Positions 17,320-35,006 are shown, counted from the first letter of the stretch. The stretch is DNA of 64,000 nt from Verminephrobacter eiseniae EF01-2 (GCF_000015565.1 NC_008786.1:2542001-2606000); one strand, 5' to 3'. Notes: generated by a model from the letters alone, not told the origin. A program made the numbers and translations.

Positions 17320-17709
17320 ATGGCCACTTCACCACAGGTCGAAACTGTCAACACCGGCGCAGACAAGGCCAGACTCGCAGCGGCGGCGGCCTTGGTCGTC
17401 GCGTCGGTCGTGGGCTTTTATTTGCTGGGCAAACAAGGCGCGCTGGCGCAGTGGGCAACGCTGATCGCCGGGCTCGTTGCCGCCGCTGGCGTGTTCCTGC
17501 TGTCCGGGCCTGGACGCCAATTCCTGGCTTTTGCCCGCGATGCATGGCACGAGGTGGGCAAGGTCGTCTGGCCGACCCGCAAGGAAGCACTGCAAATGAC
17601 GGCGTATGTGTTTGCCTTCGTGGTGGTCATGGCGCTCTTCCTGTGGCTCACCGACAAGACGCTGGAATGGGTTTTGTACGACTTGATTTTGGGATGGAAA
17701 AGGTCATGA
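17320..17709 (+). CDS. secE: Preprotein translocase subunit SecE
   Basis: Inner-membrane Sec translocon subunit of 129 residues. Three hydrophobic segments are present: about residues 15-35 (AAAAALVVASVVGFYLLG), 40-60 (WATLIAGLVAAAGVFLLSG) and 92-112 (AYVFAFVVVMALFLWLTDKT). The conserved cytoplasmic amphipathic motif ARDAWHEVGKVVWPTRKEAL precedes the last one. This longer three-helix form matches the E. coli type. The ATG at 17320 is preferred; upstream in-frame starts (17284, 17275) would add up to 15 poorly conserved residues. The stop overlaps the nusG start (ATGA), indicating coupling. Confidence 0.94.
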   Translation: MATSPQVETVNTGADKARLAAAAALVVASVVGFYLLGKQGALAQWATLIAGLVAAAGVFLLSGPGRQFLAFARDAWHEVGKVVWPTRKEALQMTAYVFAFVVVMALFLWLTDKTLEWVLYDLILGWKRS

Positions 17710-18344
17710 CCAGCGCTGCAAAAATCACCGAGGCGCAAGCCTCTGCGGGCGCCTTGGCCGGGGGCAGTCCCCATTGGACCGAAGTCGGCTCCAGTGCGGC
17801 TGCAACCCATCCCGATCTGCGCTGGTACATCGTCCACGCCTATCTGGGCATGGAAAAGGCGGTGGAGCGCAACATACAGGAGCGCATCCACCGGGCCGGC
17901 ATGCAGGACAAGTTCGGCCGCATCCTGGTGCCGACCGAGCAGGTCGTGGAGATGAAGAACGGCCAGCGCAAGACGACGGAACGGCGCCTGTTCCCGGGCT
18001 ATATGCTGGTCGAGATGGTGATGGACGACGATACCTGGCACCTGGTCAAGCACACCAACAAGGTCAAGGGTTTCGTCGGTGGCAGCAAGAACCGGCCGCC
18101 CTCCATTTCCGATGCCGAGGTGCAGAGCATCGTCAGCCACATGATCGAAGGCGCCGACAAGCCACGGCACAAGATGGAGCTCATGGTGGGCGAGCAGGTA
18201 CGCGTCAAGGAGGGGCCATTCACGGACTTCAATGGCATGGTCGAAGAGGTCAATTACGAAAAGAGCCGCGTGCGCGTCTCGGTGATGATTTTTGGGCGTT
18301 CCACGCCGGTCGAGTTGGAGTTCGGTCAGGTTGAAAAAGCCTGA
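17706..18344 (+). CDS. nusG: Transcription termination/antitermination protein NusG
   Basis: Transcription factor of 212 residues that binds RNA polymerase and links it to Rho or the ribosome. The NGN domain starts at RWYIVHAYLGMEKAVERNIQ, with the polymerase-contacting FPGYMLVEM. The C-terminal KOW domain contains VGEQVRVKEGPFTDFNGMVE. A variable N-terminal extension of about 38 residues precedes the NGN core. The ATG at 17706 overlaps the secE stop. An in-frame ATG at 17694 exists but would extend into secE. Confidence 0.96.
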   Translation: MTSAAKITEAQASAGALAGGSPHWTEVGSSAAATHPDLRWYIVHAYLGMEKAVERNIQERIHRAGMQDKFGRILVPTEQVVEMKNGQRKTTERRLFPGYMLVEMVMDDDTWHLVKHTNKVKGFVGGSKNRPPSISDAEVQSIVSHMIEGADKPRHKMELMVGEQVRVKEGPFTDFNGMVEEVNYEKSRVRVSVMIFGRSTPVELEFGQVEKA

Positions 18345-18359
18345 TCGGCGAACGGGATG

Positions 18360-18382
18360 CCGCACCTTTCGACTCGGTGCGG
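18360..18382 (+). promoter_or_regulatory. Stem-loop between nusG and rplK
   Basis: Perfect 7-bp arms CCGCACC (18360-18366) and GGTGCGG (18376-18382) enclose a 9-base loop in the 126-base nusG-rplK spacer. The spacer also carries an AAGGAG site ahead of rplK. The hairpin could belong to the L11-operon leader used for translational autoregulation by L1, or could be a weak attenuator. No U-run follows. Confidence 0.4.
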
Positions 18383-18470
18383 ACATCTGGTGCAAGGAGT
18401 CGTCAACCCCGGGGAGCCGGTTGCCGCAGGTTGCGGCGCAGGCGTCATGACCCGCAAGGAGTAGTCACAC

Positions 18471-18902
18471 ATGGCCAAGAAAATCGTCGGCTTCATCAAG
18501 CTGCAAGTGCCGGCCGGCAAGGCCAATCCATCCCCCCCGATTGGTCCCGCCCTGGGCCAGCGGGGTCTGAACATCATGGAGTTCTGCAAGGCATTCAACG
18601 CGCAGACCCAAGGTGTGGAGCCTGGTTTGCCGCTGCCCGTGGTCATCACGGCATTTGCCGACAAGAGCTTCACTTTCATCATCAAGACGCCGCCGGCGAC
18701 GACGCTGATCAAGAAGGCCATCAAGCTCGAAAAAGGCTCTGCCAGCGCGCTGAGCACCAAGGTTGGCAAGATCACGCGCGCGCAGCTCGAAGAAATCGCC
18801 AAGACCAAGATGAAGGACATGAACGCCGCAAACGTCGACGCTGCCGTCCGGACACTGGCTGGTTCCGCACGCTCGATGGGCGTGACGGTGGAGGGTTTGT
18901 AA
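18471..18902 (+). CDS. rplK: 50S ribosomal protein L11
   Basis: Ribosomal stalk-base protein of 143 residues that binds the 23S GTPase-associated region. The sequence is highly conserved: [40 protein letters not shown] and the C-terminal [17 protein letters not shown] lies about 10 bases before the ATG. The stop is immediately followed by the rplA ATG. L11 and L1 form one operon, normally repressed by L1. Confidence 0.98.
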   Translation: MAKKIVGFIKLQVPAGKANPSPPIGPALGQRGLNIMEFCKAFNAQTQGVEPGLPLPVVITAFADKSFTFIIKTPPATTLIKKAIKLEKGSASALSTKVGKITRAQLEEIAKTKMKDMNAANVDAAVRTLAGSARSMGVTVEGL

Positions 18903-19598
18903 ATGCCGCAGTTGACGAAAAAACAAAAGGCCATGCAGGGCAAGGTCGACAGCACCCGCTTGTACGCCTTCACCGATGCCCTGGTCTTGGTCAAGCAAGC
19001 CGCCACCGCCAAATTCGATGAATCGATCGACGTGGCCGTGCAGTTGGGCATCGATGCCAAGAAGTCTGACCAAGTGGTGCGTGGCGCCGTGGTGCTGCCC
19101 AACGGCACCGGCAAGATCACCCGCGTGGCCGTGTTTGCCCAAGGTGCCAAGGCCGAAGAAGCCAAGGCCGCTGGCGCCGATGTCGTCGGCATGGACGATC
19201 TGGCGGCGATGGTCAAGGCCGGCGACATGCCGTTCGACGTGGTGATTGCAGCCCCTGACGCGATGCGCGTAGTGGGCACGCTCGGTCAGATCCTGGGGCC
19301 GCGCGGCCTGATGCCCAATCCCAAGGTGGGCACGGTGACCCCTGACGTGGCCCTGGCGGTAAAGAACGCCAAGGCCGGCCAGGTGCAGTTTCGCGCCAAC
19401 AAGGCCGGCATCGTGCACAGCACGATCGGCCGCCGTTCGTTCGACGACGCCAAGCTGCAAGGCAACCTGGCGGCGCTGATCGATGCGCTGAACAAGACCA
19501 AGCCGGCGTCGAGCAAGGGCCAGTACCTGCGCAAGCTGGCGCTGTCTTCGACGATGGGGGTGGGTGTGCGCGTCGATACGCAGTCCATCACCGTGTGA
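18903..19598 (+). CDS. rplA: 50S ribosomal protein L1
   Basis: L1-stalk protein of 231 residues; in E. coli it also represses the rplKA message. Family markers are [39 protein letters not shown] and the C-terminal [13 protein letters not shown]. It abuts rplK with no gap. A 263-base gap follows before rplJ. Confidence 0.98.
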   Translation: MPQLTKKQKAMQGKVDSTRLYAFTDALVLVKQAATAKFDESIDVAVQLGIDAKKSDQVVRGAVVLPNGTGKITRVAVFAQGAKAEEAKAAGADVVGMDDLAAMVKAGDMPFDVVIAAPDAMRVVGTLGQILGPRGLMPNPKVGTVTPDVALAVKNAKAGQVQFRANKAGIVHSTIGRRSFDDAKLQGNLAALIDALNKTKPASSKGQYLRKLALSSTMGVGVRVDTQSITV

Positions 19599-19861
19599 TG
19601 GCGCGCCGTCGTCGCAAGACGTGACAAGAAATCTTCGGGTCTACCAAAGGCCCGATGTGGTGGGCTGAAAGTGGTGCGCAAACGCTTTCAGGCCATCGAA
19701 GACCGTTGGTGTGCCAGCCGCACTCAAACCCCCGGAGCGAGGGGGGCCAACGCAGATGGCGATCCTGCTGCAGATGGAATTCGTTTTCCGGAAAACAGTT
19801 GATCGCTGCAACGTGAGCGCACGAGGGCCCAGGCCCGAATGCGCAGTGGAAGGAGCAGACC
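19599..19861 (+). promoter_or_regulatory. rplJ leader region (probable L10-leader type regulatory RNA)
   Basis: This 263-base untranslated stretch precedes rplJ, where proteobacteria carry the rplJL promoter and the L10(L12)4-binding leader. It contains GAAGACCGTTGGTGTG (about 19698-19713), reminiscent of the leader consensus. It also has a strong hairpin with CCCCC (19729-19733) and GGGGG (19741-19745) around a 7-base loop. AAGGAG at the end is the rplJ ribosome-binding site. Assignment as an L10 leader rests on position and partial motif, not on a covariance search. Confidence 0.5.
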
Positions 19862-20386
19862 TTGAGTCTTCAACGCAGTGAGAAAGAAGCGGTCATCAGC
19901 GAAGTCAGCCGCCTGGTCGCCAAAGCCCAAACGCTGGTGCTGGCGGAATACCGTGGCATCACGGTTGCCGACATGACCAAGTTGCGCGTGCAAGCGCGCA
20001 GCAATGGCGTGCGCCTGAGTGTTTTGAAGAACACCTTGGCGCGCCGTGCCGTGGCTGGCAGCGCGTTTGACGTGCTGGCCGGGCAGATGACCGGCCCGCT
20101 GATCTATGGCTTCTCCGAAGACGCCGTGGCGGCCGCGAAAGTGGTGGCCGAGTTTGCGAAAACCAACGACAAGTTGGTGATTCGCGCTGGCGCTTTCGCT
20201 GGCAAAGCCCTGGATGTCAACGGCGTCAAGCAGTTGGCCAGCATTCCTTCCAAGGAGGTGCTGCTGGCCCAACTGTGCGGCTTGCTGATGTCGCCCATAT
20301 CCCGCACCGCCGTGGTGCTCAGCGCGCTGGCGGCGAAAAAAGGTGAAGGTGAAGGCGTGGGCCAAGCCCAAGCCGTGCCCGCCTGA
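19862..20386 (+). CDS. rplJ: 50S ribosomal protein L10
   Basis: Stalk-base protein of 174 residues that anchors L7/L12 dimers through its C-terminal helix. Conserved segments are [40 protein letters not shown] and [14 protein letters not shown]. The start is TTG at 19862: it gives the expected N-terminus (Ser-Leu-Gln-Arg-Ser-Glu-Lys) and has AAGGAG 7 bases upstream, while no suitable ATG is nearby. The rare start codon may add to the known autogenous control. It is followed by rplL after 66 bases. Confidence 0.96.
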   Translation: MSLQRSEKEAVISEVSRLVAKAQTLVLAEYRGITVADMTKLRVQARSNGVRLSVLKNTLARRAVAGSAFDVLAGQMTGPLIYGFSEDAVAAAKVVAEFAKTNDKLVIRAGAFAGKALDVNGVKQLASIPSKEVLLAQLCGLLMSPISRTAVVLSALAAKKGEGEGVGQAQAVPA

Positions 20387-20452
20387 AGTCCGGCCCGCCT
20401 GTCACCCGTTCCGTTATCCGTGAAACACCCATTGAATCGTTAGGAAAGCAAA

Positions 20453-20827
20453 ATGGCATTCGATAAAGACGTATTTCTGACCGCGCTGGACAGCATGACG
20501 GTCCTGGAACTCAATGACCTGGTCAAGGCCATTGAGGAGAAGTTCGGCGTGAGCGCTGCCGCAATGGCGGCTCCGGCTGCGGCCAGTGGCCCTGGTGCAG
20601 CGGTCGTCGAAGAAAAGACCGAATTCAACGTGCTGCTGACCGAGGCGGGCGCCAACAAGGTGTCGGTCATCAAGGCCGTGCGCGAAATCACCGGTCTGGG
20701 CCTGAAGGAAGCCAAGGATTTGGTCGATGGCGCTCCGAAGAACGTCAAAGAGGGTATTGCCAAGGCCGATGCCGAAGCCGCTGTCAAGAAGCTGCTCGAC
20801 GCCGGTGCCAAGGCCGAGCTCAAGTAA
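20453..20827 (+). CDS. rplL: 50S ribosomal protein L7/L12
   Basis: Acidic stalk protein of 124 residues that recruits translational GTPases. It has the N-terminal dimerisation domain ([20 protein letters not shown]), an Ala-rich hinge (about residues 35-52) and the C-terminal factor-binding domain with [20 protein letters not shown] and [19 protein letters not shown]. The ribosome-binding sequence AGGAAAG lies upstream of the ATG. The normal length supports an intact gene. Confidence 0.98.
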
Positions 20828-21117
20828 TCCGGCCTCGTTTGGCGGGCTGGGGTTGCCCCTCACCGGGCCTCCAGCCCCCGATATGCGTTCAGAGCGCACC
20901 CGAAAACCGGCCCGACCAGAGCGCGCGCCGGATTTCGAGTGTCTTCTGATCATTGCGACAGCAGAAGACGCCTTGGTTCGGGTGATGTGCAACGCATCAC
21001 CGTCCGCCATGGTTGGTAGTGGCCAACCACCAAGCCCGCAGAAACGGCGCGAACAGTGCGTTTTGCGGGTCAGTCGTCGAAGACCCAGGACGCATGTCTT
21101 TGTCCGGAGATTTCATG
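20828..21117 (+). promoter_or_regulatory. rplL-rpoB intercistronic region with possible attenuator
   Basis: This 290-base gap lies where enteric bacteria have a partial terminator and RNase processing site controlling the ribosomal-protein to polymerase-subunit ratio. Close to the rplL stop, GGGCTGG (20844-20850) can pair with CCAGCCC (20871-20877), with GGGG/CCCC pairs inside. No long U-run follows, which would suit partial rather than full termination. No gene is supported in the gap. Confidence 0.4.
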
Positions 21118-25227
<4,110 letters not shown>

Positions 25228-25248
25228 GCGCAAAAGGAAAGAGTCACC

Positions 25249-29484
<4,236 letters not shown>

Positions 29485-29487
29485 GCC

Positions 29488-30900
29488 GTGGCCTCGGGCG
29501 CCCGGCCCGGCGCTGGGTCCGGCGCCGGCGCTCCCGGTGCCGCCATTGCGCCGATCGTCCCGATCGCGCCGATTGCCCTGTGGCAGCAATTGGGCGCCGT
29601 CGCTGTGGCGCTGCAGGCCATCCGCAGCGGGCAGTCGGGCACGGCAGTGCTGGCCGCAGTCGATGCCGACCTGCGCCCGGGCGTGCAGGCCCTGTTGTTC
29701 CAGGTGCTGCGCCAGGCCGGACGGGCCGAACTGCTGCGCCGCCAACTGGCCGCCCGGACCCCGCCGCCGGCGGTGGACGCCCTGCTGTGCGTCGCATTGG
29801 CGCTGTGCTGGAATCCCGAAGACGCGCCCTATGCGCCCTTCACGCTGGTCAACCAGGCGGTGGAGGCCGCCAAGCACAGCGCAGCGGCGCGCGCGCAGTC
29901 CGCGTTCATCAACGCCTGTCTGCGCCGCTTCCTGCGCGAGCGCGAGGCGCTGCTCGCCGCCACCGACGACGATCCGCTGGCGCGCTGGAACCACCCCCGG
30001 TGGTGGATCCGGCAACTGCGCCAGGACCATCCCCGGCACTGGCAGCAGATCCTGCAAGCGAACAACCGCCACGCGCCGATGGTGCTGCGGGTCAACCAGA
30101 GAAAGTGCAGCCTGGCGCAATACCTGCGCGCGCTCGATGCCATCGATATGCAAGCCACCGTGGTCGCCGACATGGGCCTGGCGCTGCGGCAGCCGGTGCC
30201 CGTGCAAGCGCTGCCGGGCTTTGCCCAGGGCTGGGTCTCGGTGCAAGACGCCGCTGCACAGAAGGCGGCCCCGCTGCTGCTCCAGGGGCTGGATCTGCGG
30301 CAACCGCTGCGCGTGCTCGACGCCTGCGCCGCCCCGGGAGGCAAGACCGCCCATTTGCTGGAACTGGCCGGCGCCGATGCGCCGCTGCAAGTGACTGCGC
30401 TGGAGATCGATGCCACGCGCAGCGCCCGCATCGACGCCAGCTTGCAGCGCCTGGGCCTTGGCGCCCAGGTTCTGGTGGCCGACGCCACCCGGCCGCAGGA
30501 CTGGTGGCAGCCGCATTGCGGCGGCGCGCCGTTCGATGCCATTTTGCTCGACGCACCCTGCAGCGCATCGGGCATCGTGCGGCGCCATCCGGATGTGCGC
30601 TGGCTGCGCCGCGCGACCGACATCGCCCCGTTGGCCGCCCTGCAAGCCCGGTTGCTGCGCGCCCTGTGGCCGCTGCTGCGGCCCGGTGGACGTTTGCTGT
30701 ACTGCAGTTGCTCGGTATTCCGTGCCGAAGGGGATGCCCCAGTGCAAGCGTTTCTTGCGCACCACACTGATGCACGATTGCTACCTTCGCCGGGCCATTT
30801 GCTACCGGGCAATGCGGACAAGGACGGGGCTGTCCCGGACAATGCAGGCGGTGATCACGACGGATTTTTTTACGCACTGTTGCATAAATTGCCGCCATGA
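29488..30900 (+). CDS. rsmB: 16S rRNA (cytosine-C5)-methyltransferase RsmB (Fmu/Sun)
   Basis: SAM-dependent methyltransferase of 470 residues expected to make m5C967 in 16S rRNA. It has the NusB-like N-terminal domain (about residues 30-165, with TLVNQAVEAAKHSAAARAQS and FINACLRRFLRERE), the SAM motif DACAAPGGKTAHLL, C358 in DAPCSASG, and the catalytic C408 in LLYCSCSVF. The GTG at 29488 lies directly after the rpoC stop. It adds a Gly/Ala/Pro-rich lead of about 30 residues, and no internal ATG offers a better start. In related bacteria this gene usually travels with def/fmt and the DUF4390-ntrYX genes; here only the latter follow. Confidence 0.92.
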   Translation: MASGARPGAGSGAGAPGAAIAPIVPIAPIALWQQLGAVAVALQAIRSGQSGTAVLAAVDADLRPGVQALLFQVLRQAGRAELLRRQLAARTPPPAVDALLCVALALCWNPEDAPYAPFTLVNQAVEAAKHSAAARAQSAFINACLRRFLREREALLAATDDDPLARWNHPRWWIRQLRQDHPRHWQQILQANNRHAPMVLRVNQRKCSLAQYLRALDAIDMQATVVADMGLALRQPVPVQALPGFAQGWVSVQDAAAQKAAPLLLQGLDLRQPLRVLDACAAPGGKTAHLLELAGADAPLQVTALEIDATRSARIDASLQRLGLGAQVLVADATRPQDWWQPHCGGAPFDAILLDAPCSASGIVRRHPDVRWLRRATDIAPLAALQARLLRALWPLLRPGGRLLYCSCSVFRAEGDAPVQAFLAHHTDARLLPSPGHLLPGNADKDGAVPDNAGGDHDGFFYALLHKLPP

Positions 30901-30949
30901 GCCCCCGGGGGATTCCTGGGTCGGGCATGGCGCGTGGCACCGATGGCTG

Positions 30950-31561
30950 ATGGGCGCATGTCGATGCTTGCTGGCCTGCTGCTTGCTGCTGCCGCAAGCG
31001 CAAGCGCAGGTGGCTGGTGCCGAAACCGGCGAAATGCAACTCGAGCGCGCCGACGACGGCCTGTACCTGAGCGCCAACTTGCAGTTGGACCTGCCGCAAC
31101 TGGCCGAAGACGCGCTGTACAAAGGCATTCCGATGTTCTTCGTGGCCGAGGCCCAGGTGCTGCGTGCCCGCTGGTACTGGTCCGGCCGCCTGGTCAGCAC
31201 GGCCAGCCGCCACTTCAGGCTGAGCTACCAGCCGCTGACCCGCCGCTGGCGTTTGAACATCTCTGCCGCGCCATTTCGCAACAGCGGCCTGGGCGTGGTG
31301 CTGGGGCAGAGTTTTGACGACTATGCCGATGCGCTGTCCGCCATCGGGCGCTTTTCGCACTGGAAAATTGCGCAACGCAATGAGATAGCGGCAGATGCCG
31401 TGCACCTGGTCGACTTCCGGTTCCGGCTCGACATGTCCCAACTTCCCCGCCTGTTCCAGATCGATGCCGTGGGGCGTCCGGGCTGGGATCTGCTGGCCTC
31501 CTACAGCCAGCGCCTGGCGCCCGTCCCCGCGCAGCAACAGTCTGCGGAGCCTGTCCGGTGA
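30950..31561 (+). CDS. DUF4390 domain-containing protein
   Basis: Exported protein of about 203 residues with an N-terminal signal peptide (MGACRCLLACCLLLPQAQAQ). The rest is a soluble domain with the family-typical AEDALYKGIPMFFVAEAQVL, RARWYWSGRLVSTASRHFRL and FRFRLDMSQLPRLFQI. Its biochemical function is unknown. It is conserved between rsmB and ntrY in betaproteobacteria, so it may act in envelope sensing with that kinase, which is inference. Its stop overlaps the histidine kinase GTG start. The ATG 30950 start is the best supported, but an earlier start cannot be excluded. Confidence 0.82.
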   Translation: MGACRCLLACCLLLPQAQAQVAGAETGEMQLERADDGLYLSANLQLDLPQLAEDALYKGIPMFFVAEAQVLRARWYWSGRLVSTASRHFRLSYQPLTRRWRLNISAAPFRNSGLGVVLGQSFDDYADALSAIGRFSHWKIAQRNEIAADAVHLVDFRFRLDMSQLPRLFQIDAVGRPGWDLLASYSQRLAPVPAQQQSAEPVR

Positions 31562-33852
31562 GCGCCGACGCCACCCGGCCCGAGGATGGGGCATCCGCCC
31601 GGCACAGGGTGCGCCAGTCGCGCGCGCTGCGCTGGGCGCTGGGGGTCGGTACGGCCTTCATGACGGCCATTGGCATGGTGCTGCTGTTCTTGCTCACCCT
31701 GGCGACGAACAACCGCACGCTGTACGAACGCAACTACGCCTGGCTCTTTGGCGTGAACGTGCTGGTGGCGCTGGTGCTGCTGGCGGTGCTGGTCTGGGTG
31801 ACCCTGCGTCTGGGCATGCGCTTGCGCAAAGGGCGTTTTGGCAGCCGGCTGTTGGCCAAGCTGGCCGCCATTTTTGCGTTGGTCGGGCTGATGCCCGGTC
31901 TGCTGATCTATGTGGTGTCCTACCAGTTCGTCACACGCTCCATCGAAAGCTGGTTCGACGTGAAGGTCGAGGGCGCATTGTCGGCGGGCGTGAGCCTGGC
32001 CCATGTGTCGCTGGATTCGCTGGCCGCCGACATGGTCGCCAAAACCCGCAACGCCGCGACCCAACTGGCCCAGGTGCCCGATGCAGCGGCCGGGCTGGCG
32101 CTCGAGCGCCTGCGCGACCAGATCGGCGCCACCGACATGGTGCTGTGGAACGCTGCGGGCCAGGCCGTGGCCAGCGCCGGCCAGTCACGCTTCAGCCTGA
32201 ACCCGGAACGTCCGGGCGTCGCGCTGCTGCGCAGCGTGCGCCAGCAGCGCGCCACGGCACAGATCGAGGGACTCGACGATATTGCCGACCAGGCCGCCGT
32301 GCAGAACGCGCGGGTCAAGGTGCTGGCGCTGGTCAGCAACCCCCGCGTAGACCTGTTGCTGGAGCCGCGCTACCTGCAAGCCACGCTCAGCTTGCCGTCA
32401 GCGCTGGTCGCCAATGCCATTGCCGTGCAAGAGGCCAACCGCGAGTACCAGGAGCGGGCCTTGGTGCGCGCTGGCCTGCGGCGCATGTATGTGGGCACGC
32501 TGACGCTGAGCCTGTTCCTGGCGGTTTTCGGCGCCGTGCTGCTGGCCGTGCTGCTGGGCAAGCAATTGGTCCGGCCACTGCTGGTGCTGGCCGAAGGGGT
32601 GCGCGAGGTGGCCGCCGGCAACCTGAGCCCCAAGGCGATGTTGCAAGGCAAGGACGAGCTTGGCGGGTTGACCCGGTCGTTTGCGCTGATGACCGAGCAG
32701 TTGGCCGACGCCCGGCAGGCCGTCGAGCAGAGCATGGGCGAGGTCTATGCATCGCGCGCCAACCTGCAAACCATTTTGGACAACCTCACGGCCGGGGTCA
32801 TCGTGCTCGACGCGCAGGGGCTGATCCGCTCTTCCAACCCTGGCGCCACCCGCATCCTGTGCGCGCCGATGGCCGCCTTCGAGGGCCGGCCTGTGGCCGA
32901 GGTGCCGGGGCTGGCCGAGTTTGCGGCAGCGGTTCAGGGCCATTTCGAGGCCTTTTTCGGCGACCACGAACGCCATGGGCTCGACCACTGGCAGCAGCCG
33001 TTCGAGCTGCACACCGCAGCCGGCGGAGCGGGCCAGCACACCACCAGCCTCGTCGTGCGCGGTGCCGAGCTGCCCGACGCGACCAGACTGTTGGTTTTTG
33101 ACGACATTTCGGAAATTGTTTCTGCGCAACGGGCGCAGGCCTGGGGCGAGGTGGCCCGGCGTCTCGCGCACGAGATCAAGAACCCGCTGACGCCGATTCA
33201 ACTGTCTGCCGAGCGGCTGGCAATGAAGCTCTCGGGCAAACTGCCCGACCCCGAGCAAGCCATTTTGCTGAAGTCCGTCAAGACCATCGTCGATCAGGTC
33301 GACGCGATGAAGCGGCTGGTCAATGAGTTCCGCGATTACGCCCGCCTGCCGGCTGCGCATTTGCAGGCGCTGGACCTCAATGCGCTGGTGGCGGATGTGC
33401 TGCATTTATATGCAGCGGAAAACGCCACCGTCCCGGTGCAGGCCCAACTGGACCCGCACTGCCCGCTGATTGCCGGTGATGCGCAGCAACTGCGCCAGGT
33501 GGTGCACAACCTGCTGCAAAACGCGCAGGACGCGACCGAGCAGGCGCGCGCTGCCAGTCCGCAAGAGGCCATGCCGCCGGTGCGCATCAGCACCCGCTGG
33601 AGCGCCTCATCGCGCCGCGTGCGGCTCACGGTGGCCGACAGTGGTGCGGGCTTTGCGGCGCATATCCTGCAGCGCGCCTTCGAGCCCTATGTCACCACCA
33701 AGCCCAGGGGCACCGGCCTGGGTTTGGCCGTGGTCAAAAAGATCGCCGATGAGCATGGGGCGCGCATCGAACTATCCAACCGCACCGAAGATGGCATGGT
33801 ACGCGGCGCCCAAGTGTCGTTATCATTTGCCCCTGGCCCGGCGGCGGCATGA
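31558..33852 (+). CDS. ntrY: NtrY-like membrane sensor histidine kinase
   Basis: Membrane kinase of 764 residues. Three hydrophobic segments lie near the N-terminus (about residues 32-52, 60-85 and 100-125). A periplasmic domain runs from about 126 to 305. TM4 is at about 312-335 (LTLSLFLAVFGAVLLAVLLG) and is followed by HAMP, a PAS-like domain (LDNLTAGVIVLDAQGLIRSS), the phospho-acceptor H538 in RRLAHEIKNPLTPIQLSAER, and an ATPase domain with NLLQNAQDATEQ and GTGLGLAVVKKIADEHGARI. It starts at GTG overlapping the DUF4390 stop. The response regulator gene begins 40 bases downstream. NtrY/NtrX pairs respond to nitrogen or redox cues; the signal here is unknown. Confidence 0.9.
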   Translation: MSADATRPEDGASARHRVRQSRALRWALGVGTAFMTAIGMVLLFLLTLATNNRTLYERNYAWLFGVNVLVALVLLAVLVWVTLRLGMRLRKGRFGSRLLAKLAAIFALVGLMPGLLIYVVSYQFVTRSIESWFDVKVEGALSAGVSLAHVSLDSLAADMVAKTRNAATQLAQVPDAAAGLALERLRDQIGATDMVLWNAAGQAVASAGQSRFSLNPERPGVALLRSVRQQRATAQIEGLDDIADQAAVQNARVKVLALVSNPRVDLLLEPRYLQATLSLPSALVANAIAVQEANREYQERALVRAGLRRMYVGTLTLSLFLAVFGAVLLAVLLGKQLVRPLLVLAEGVREVAAGNLSPKAMLQGKDELGGLTRSFALMTEQLADARQAVEQSMGEVYASRANLQTILDNLTAGVIVLDAQGLIRSSNPGATRILCAPMAAFEGRPVAEVPGLAEFAAAVQGHFEAFFGDHERHGLDHWQQPFELHTAAGGAGQHTTSLVVRGAELPDATRLLVFDDISEIVSAQRAQAWGEVARRLAHEIKNPLTPIQLSAERLAMKLSGKLPDPEQAILLKSVKTIVDQVDAMKRLVNEFRDYARLPAAHLQALDLNALVADVLHLYAAENATVPVQAQLDPHCPLIAGDAQQLRQVVHNLLQNAQDATEQARAASPQEAMPPVRISTRWSASSRRVRLTVADSGAGFAAHILQRAFEPYVTTKPRGTGLGLAVVKKIADEHGARIELSNRTEDGMVRGAQVSLSFAPGPAAA

Positions 33853-33892
33853 CAACACCGCCCCCACAGCATCCCAAGGCGCTTCAACACAC

Positions 33893-34567
33893 ATGGCAAA
33901 TATTCTGGTGGTCGACGATGAGCTCGGCATACGTGACCTGTTGTCGGAAATCCTGAACGACGAAGGTCACAGCGTAGACCTCGCAGAAAACGCAACCCAG
34001 GCCCGCGCCGCCCGGGCAGGCACCAGGTATGACTTGGTGCTGCTGGACATCTGGATGCCTGACACCGATGGCGTCTCGCTGCTCAAGGAATGGGCCACGG
34101 CCGGCCTGCTGACCATGCCCGTGATCATGATGAGCGGTCACGCCACCATCGACACCGCCGTGGAGGCTACGCGCATTGGCGCTTTCTCGTTCCTTGAAAA
34201 GCCGATCACCCTGCAAAAGCTGCTCAAGGCCGTCGAGCAGGGCTTGGCGCGCAATGTCGCCCACCCGGTGGCCGCAGTCCAGCCGCCCGCAGCGGAGCCG
34301 GCAACAAATCCGGGCTACGCGCCGCTGCCCGCCATGTCGGCCGTGCTCACGGGCGCCGATGCCGGCCCCCATTCACACCAGGACTTTGACCTGAACCGTC
34401 CGCTGCGTGAGGCCCGCGACGATTTCGAGAAAGCCTATTTCGAGTTTCACCTCAAGCGCGAAGGGGGCTCCATGACCCGCGTCGCCGAGAAGACCGGCCT
34501 GGAGCGCACCCACCTGTACCGCAAGCTGCGCCAGCTCGGGGTCGATCTCGGACGCAAGCGGGGTTAG
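33893..34567 (+). CDS. NtrX-like response regulator lacking the AAA+ domain
   Basis: Response regulator of 224 residues. The receiver domain has D8/D9, the phospho-acceptor D52 in LVLLDIWMPDTDG, and the conserved lysine in FLEKPITLQ. After a Pro/Ala-rich linker (about residues 125-160), the C-terminus carries a Fis-type helix-turn-helix (MTRVAEKTGLERTHLYRKLR). The sigma-54-interacting AAA+ ATPase of classical NtrX is absent, so it cannot activate sigma-54 promoters directly. It is paired with the upstream kinase. Confidence 0.9.
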   Translation: MANILVVDDELGIRDLLSEILNDEGHSVDLAENATQARAARAGTRYDLVLLDIWMPDTDGVSLLKEWATAGLLTMPVIMMSGHATIDTAVEATRIGAFSFLEKPITLQKLLKAVEQGLARNVAHPVAAVQPPAAEPATNPGYAPLPAMSAVLTGADAGPHSHQDFDLNRPLREARDDFEKAYFEFHLKREGGSMTRVAEKTGLERTHLYRKLRQLGVDLGRKRG

Positions 34568-34659
34568 CTCCGGACAGGGTGCTGGTACCGCGCCAGCGCA
34601 CACCTCCTGCCACTGGCGCACCATCGGTCGCTCGACCTGCGGGTGCCATGACCCACGGG

Positions 34660-34989
34660 TCACGGGCAATGGAACAGTTCTTCCATCTCGGCCCAGTGCT
34701 CGCCGCTTTTTCGGCTGCTCAACGGGCGCTGGCATGGCATGCAGACGGCCCACCAGCGCTGGGTCTCGGGGTCATTGGCCATGCGCTCCATGTCCTGTTC
34801 AAAATCGCTCCCGTGGTATTCGAAGTGACTGAACAACAGGTTTTCCGGCTCGCGCAGATAGATGGTGTAGTTGCGGATGTTCGAGCGCCGGATCTGCGCC
34901 AGCACCGCAGGCCACACGGCGGCATGCAGTGCTTTGTATTCCTCCAGCATCTCCGCCCGGATGCCGATCACCGCGCCATGGCGTTGCAT
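34660..34989 (-). CDS. L-rhamnose/L-fucose mutarotase family protein
   Basis: Small ferredoxin-like-fold protein of 109 residues from the RhaM-type mutarotase family (DUF718), which interconverts alpha and beta anomers of 6-deoxy sugars. Motifs include GAVIGIRAEMLEEYKALHAA, the catalytic-region SNIRNYTIYLREPENLLFSH and DFEQDMERMANDPETQRWW. It is the last gene of a minus-strand unit, 17 bases after the enolase-superfamily gene. It suggests the cluster handles a 6-deoxyhexose or related free sugar; rhamnose versus fucose cannot be decided. Confidence 0.88.
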   Translation of the reverse strand: MQRHGAVIGIRAEMLEEYKALHAAVWPAVLAQIRRSNIRNYTIYLREPENLLFSHFEYHGSDFEQDMERMANDPETQRWWAVCMPCQRPLSSRKSGEHWAEMEELFHCP

Positions 34990-35006
34990 AGGTCGTCTCC
35001 CCGTTG

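Noticed and set aside
16812..17705. Extended reading frame upstream of nusG running through tuf, tRNA-Trp and secE
   Set aside because: It crosses a tRNA gene and two better-supported coding genes; the nusG start at 17706 explains the conserved part.
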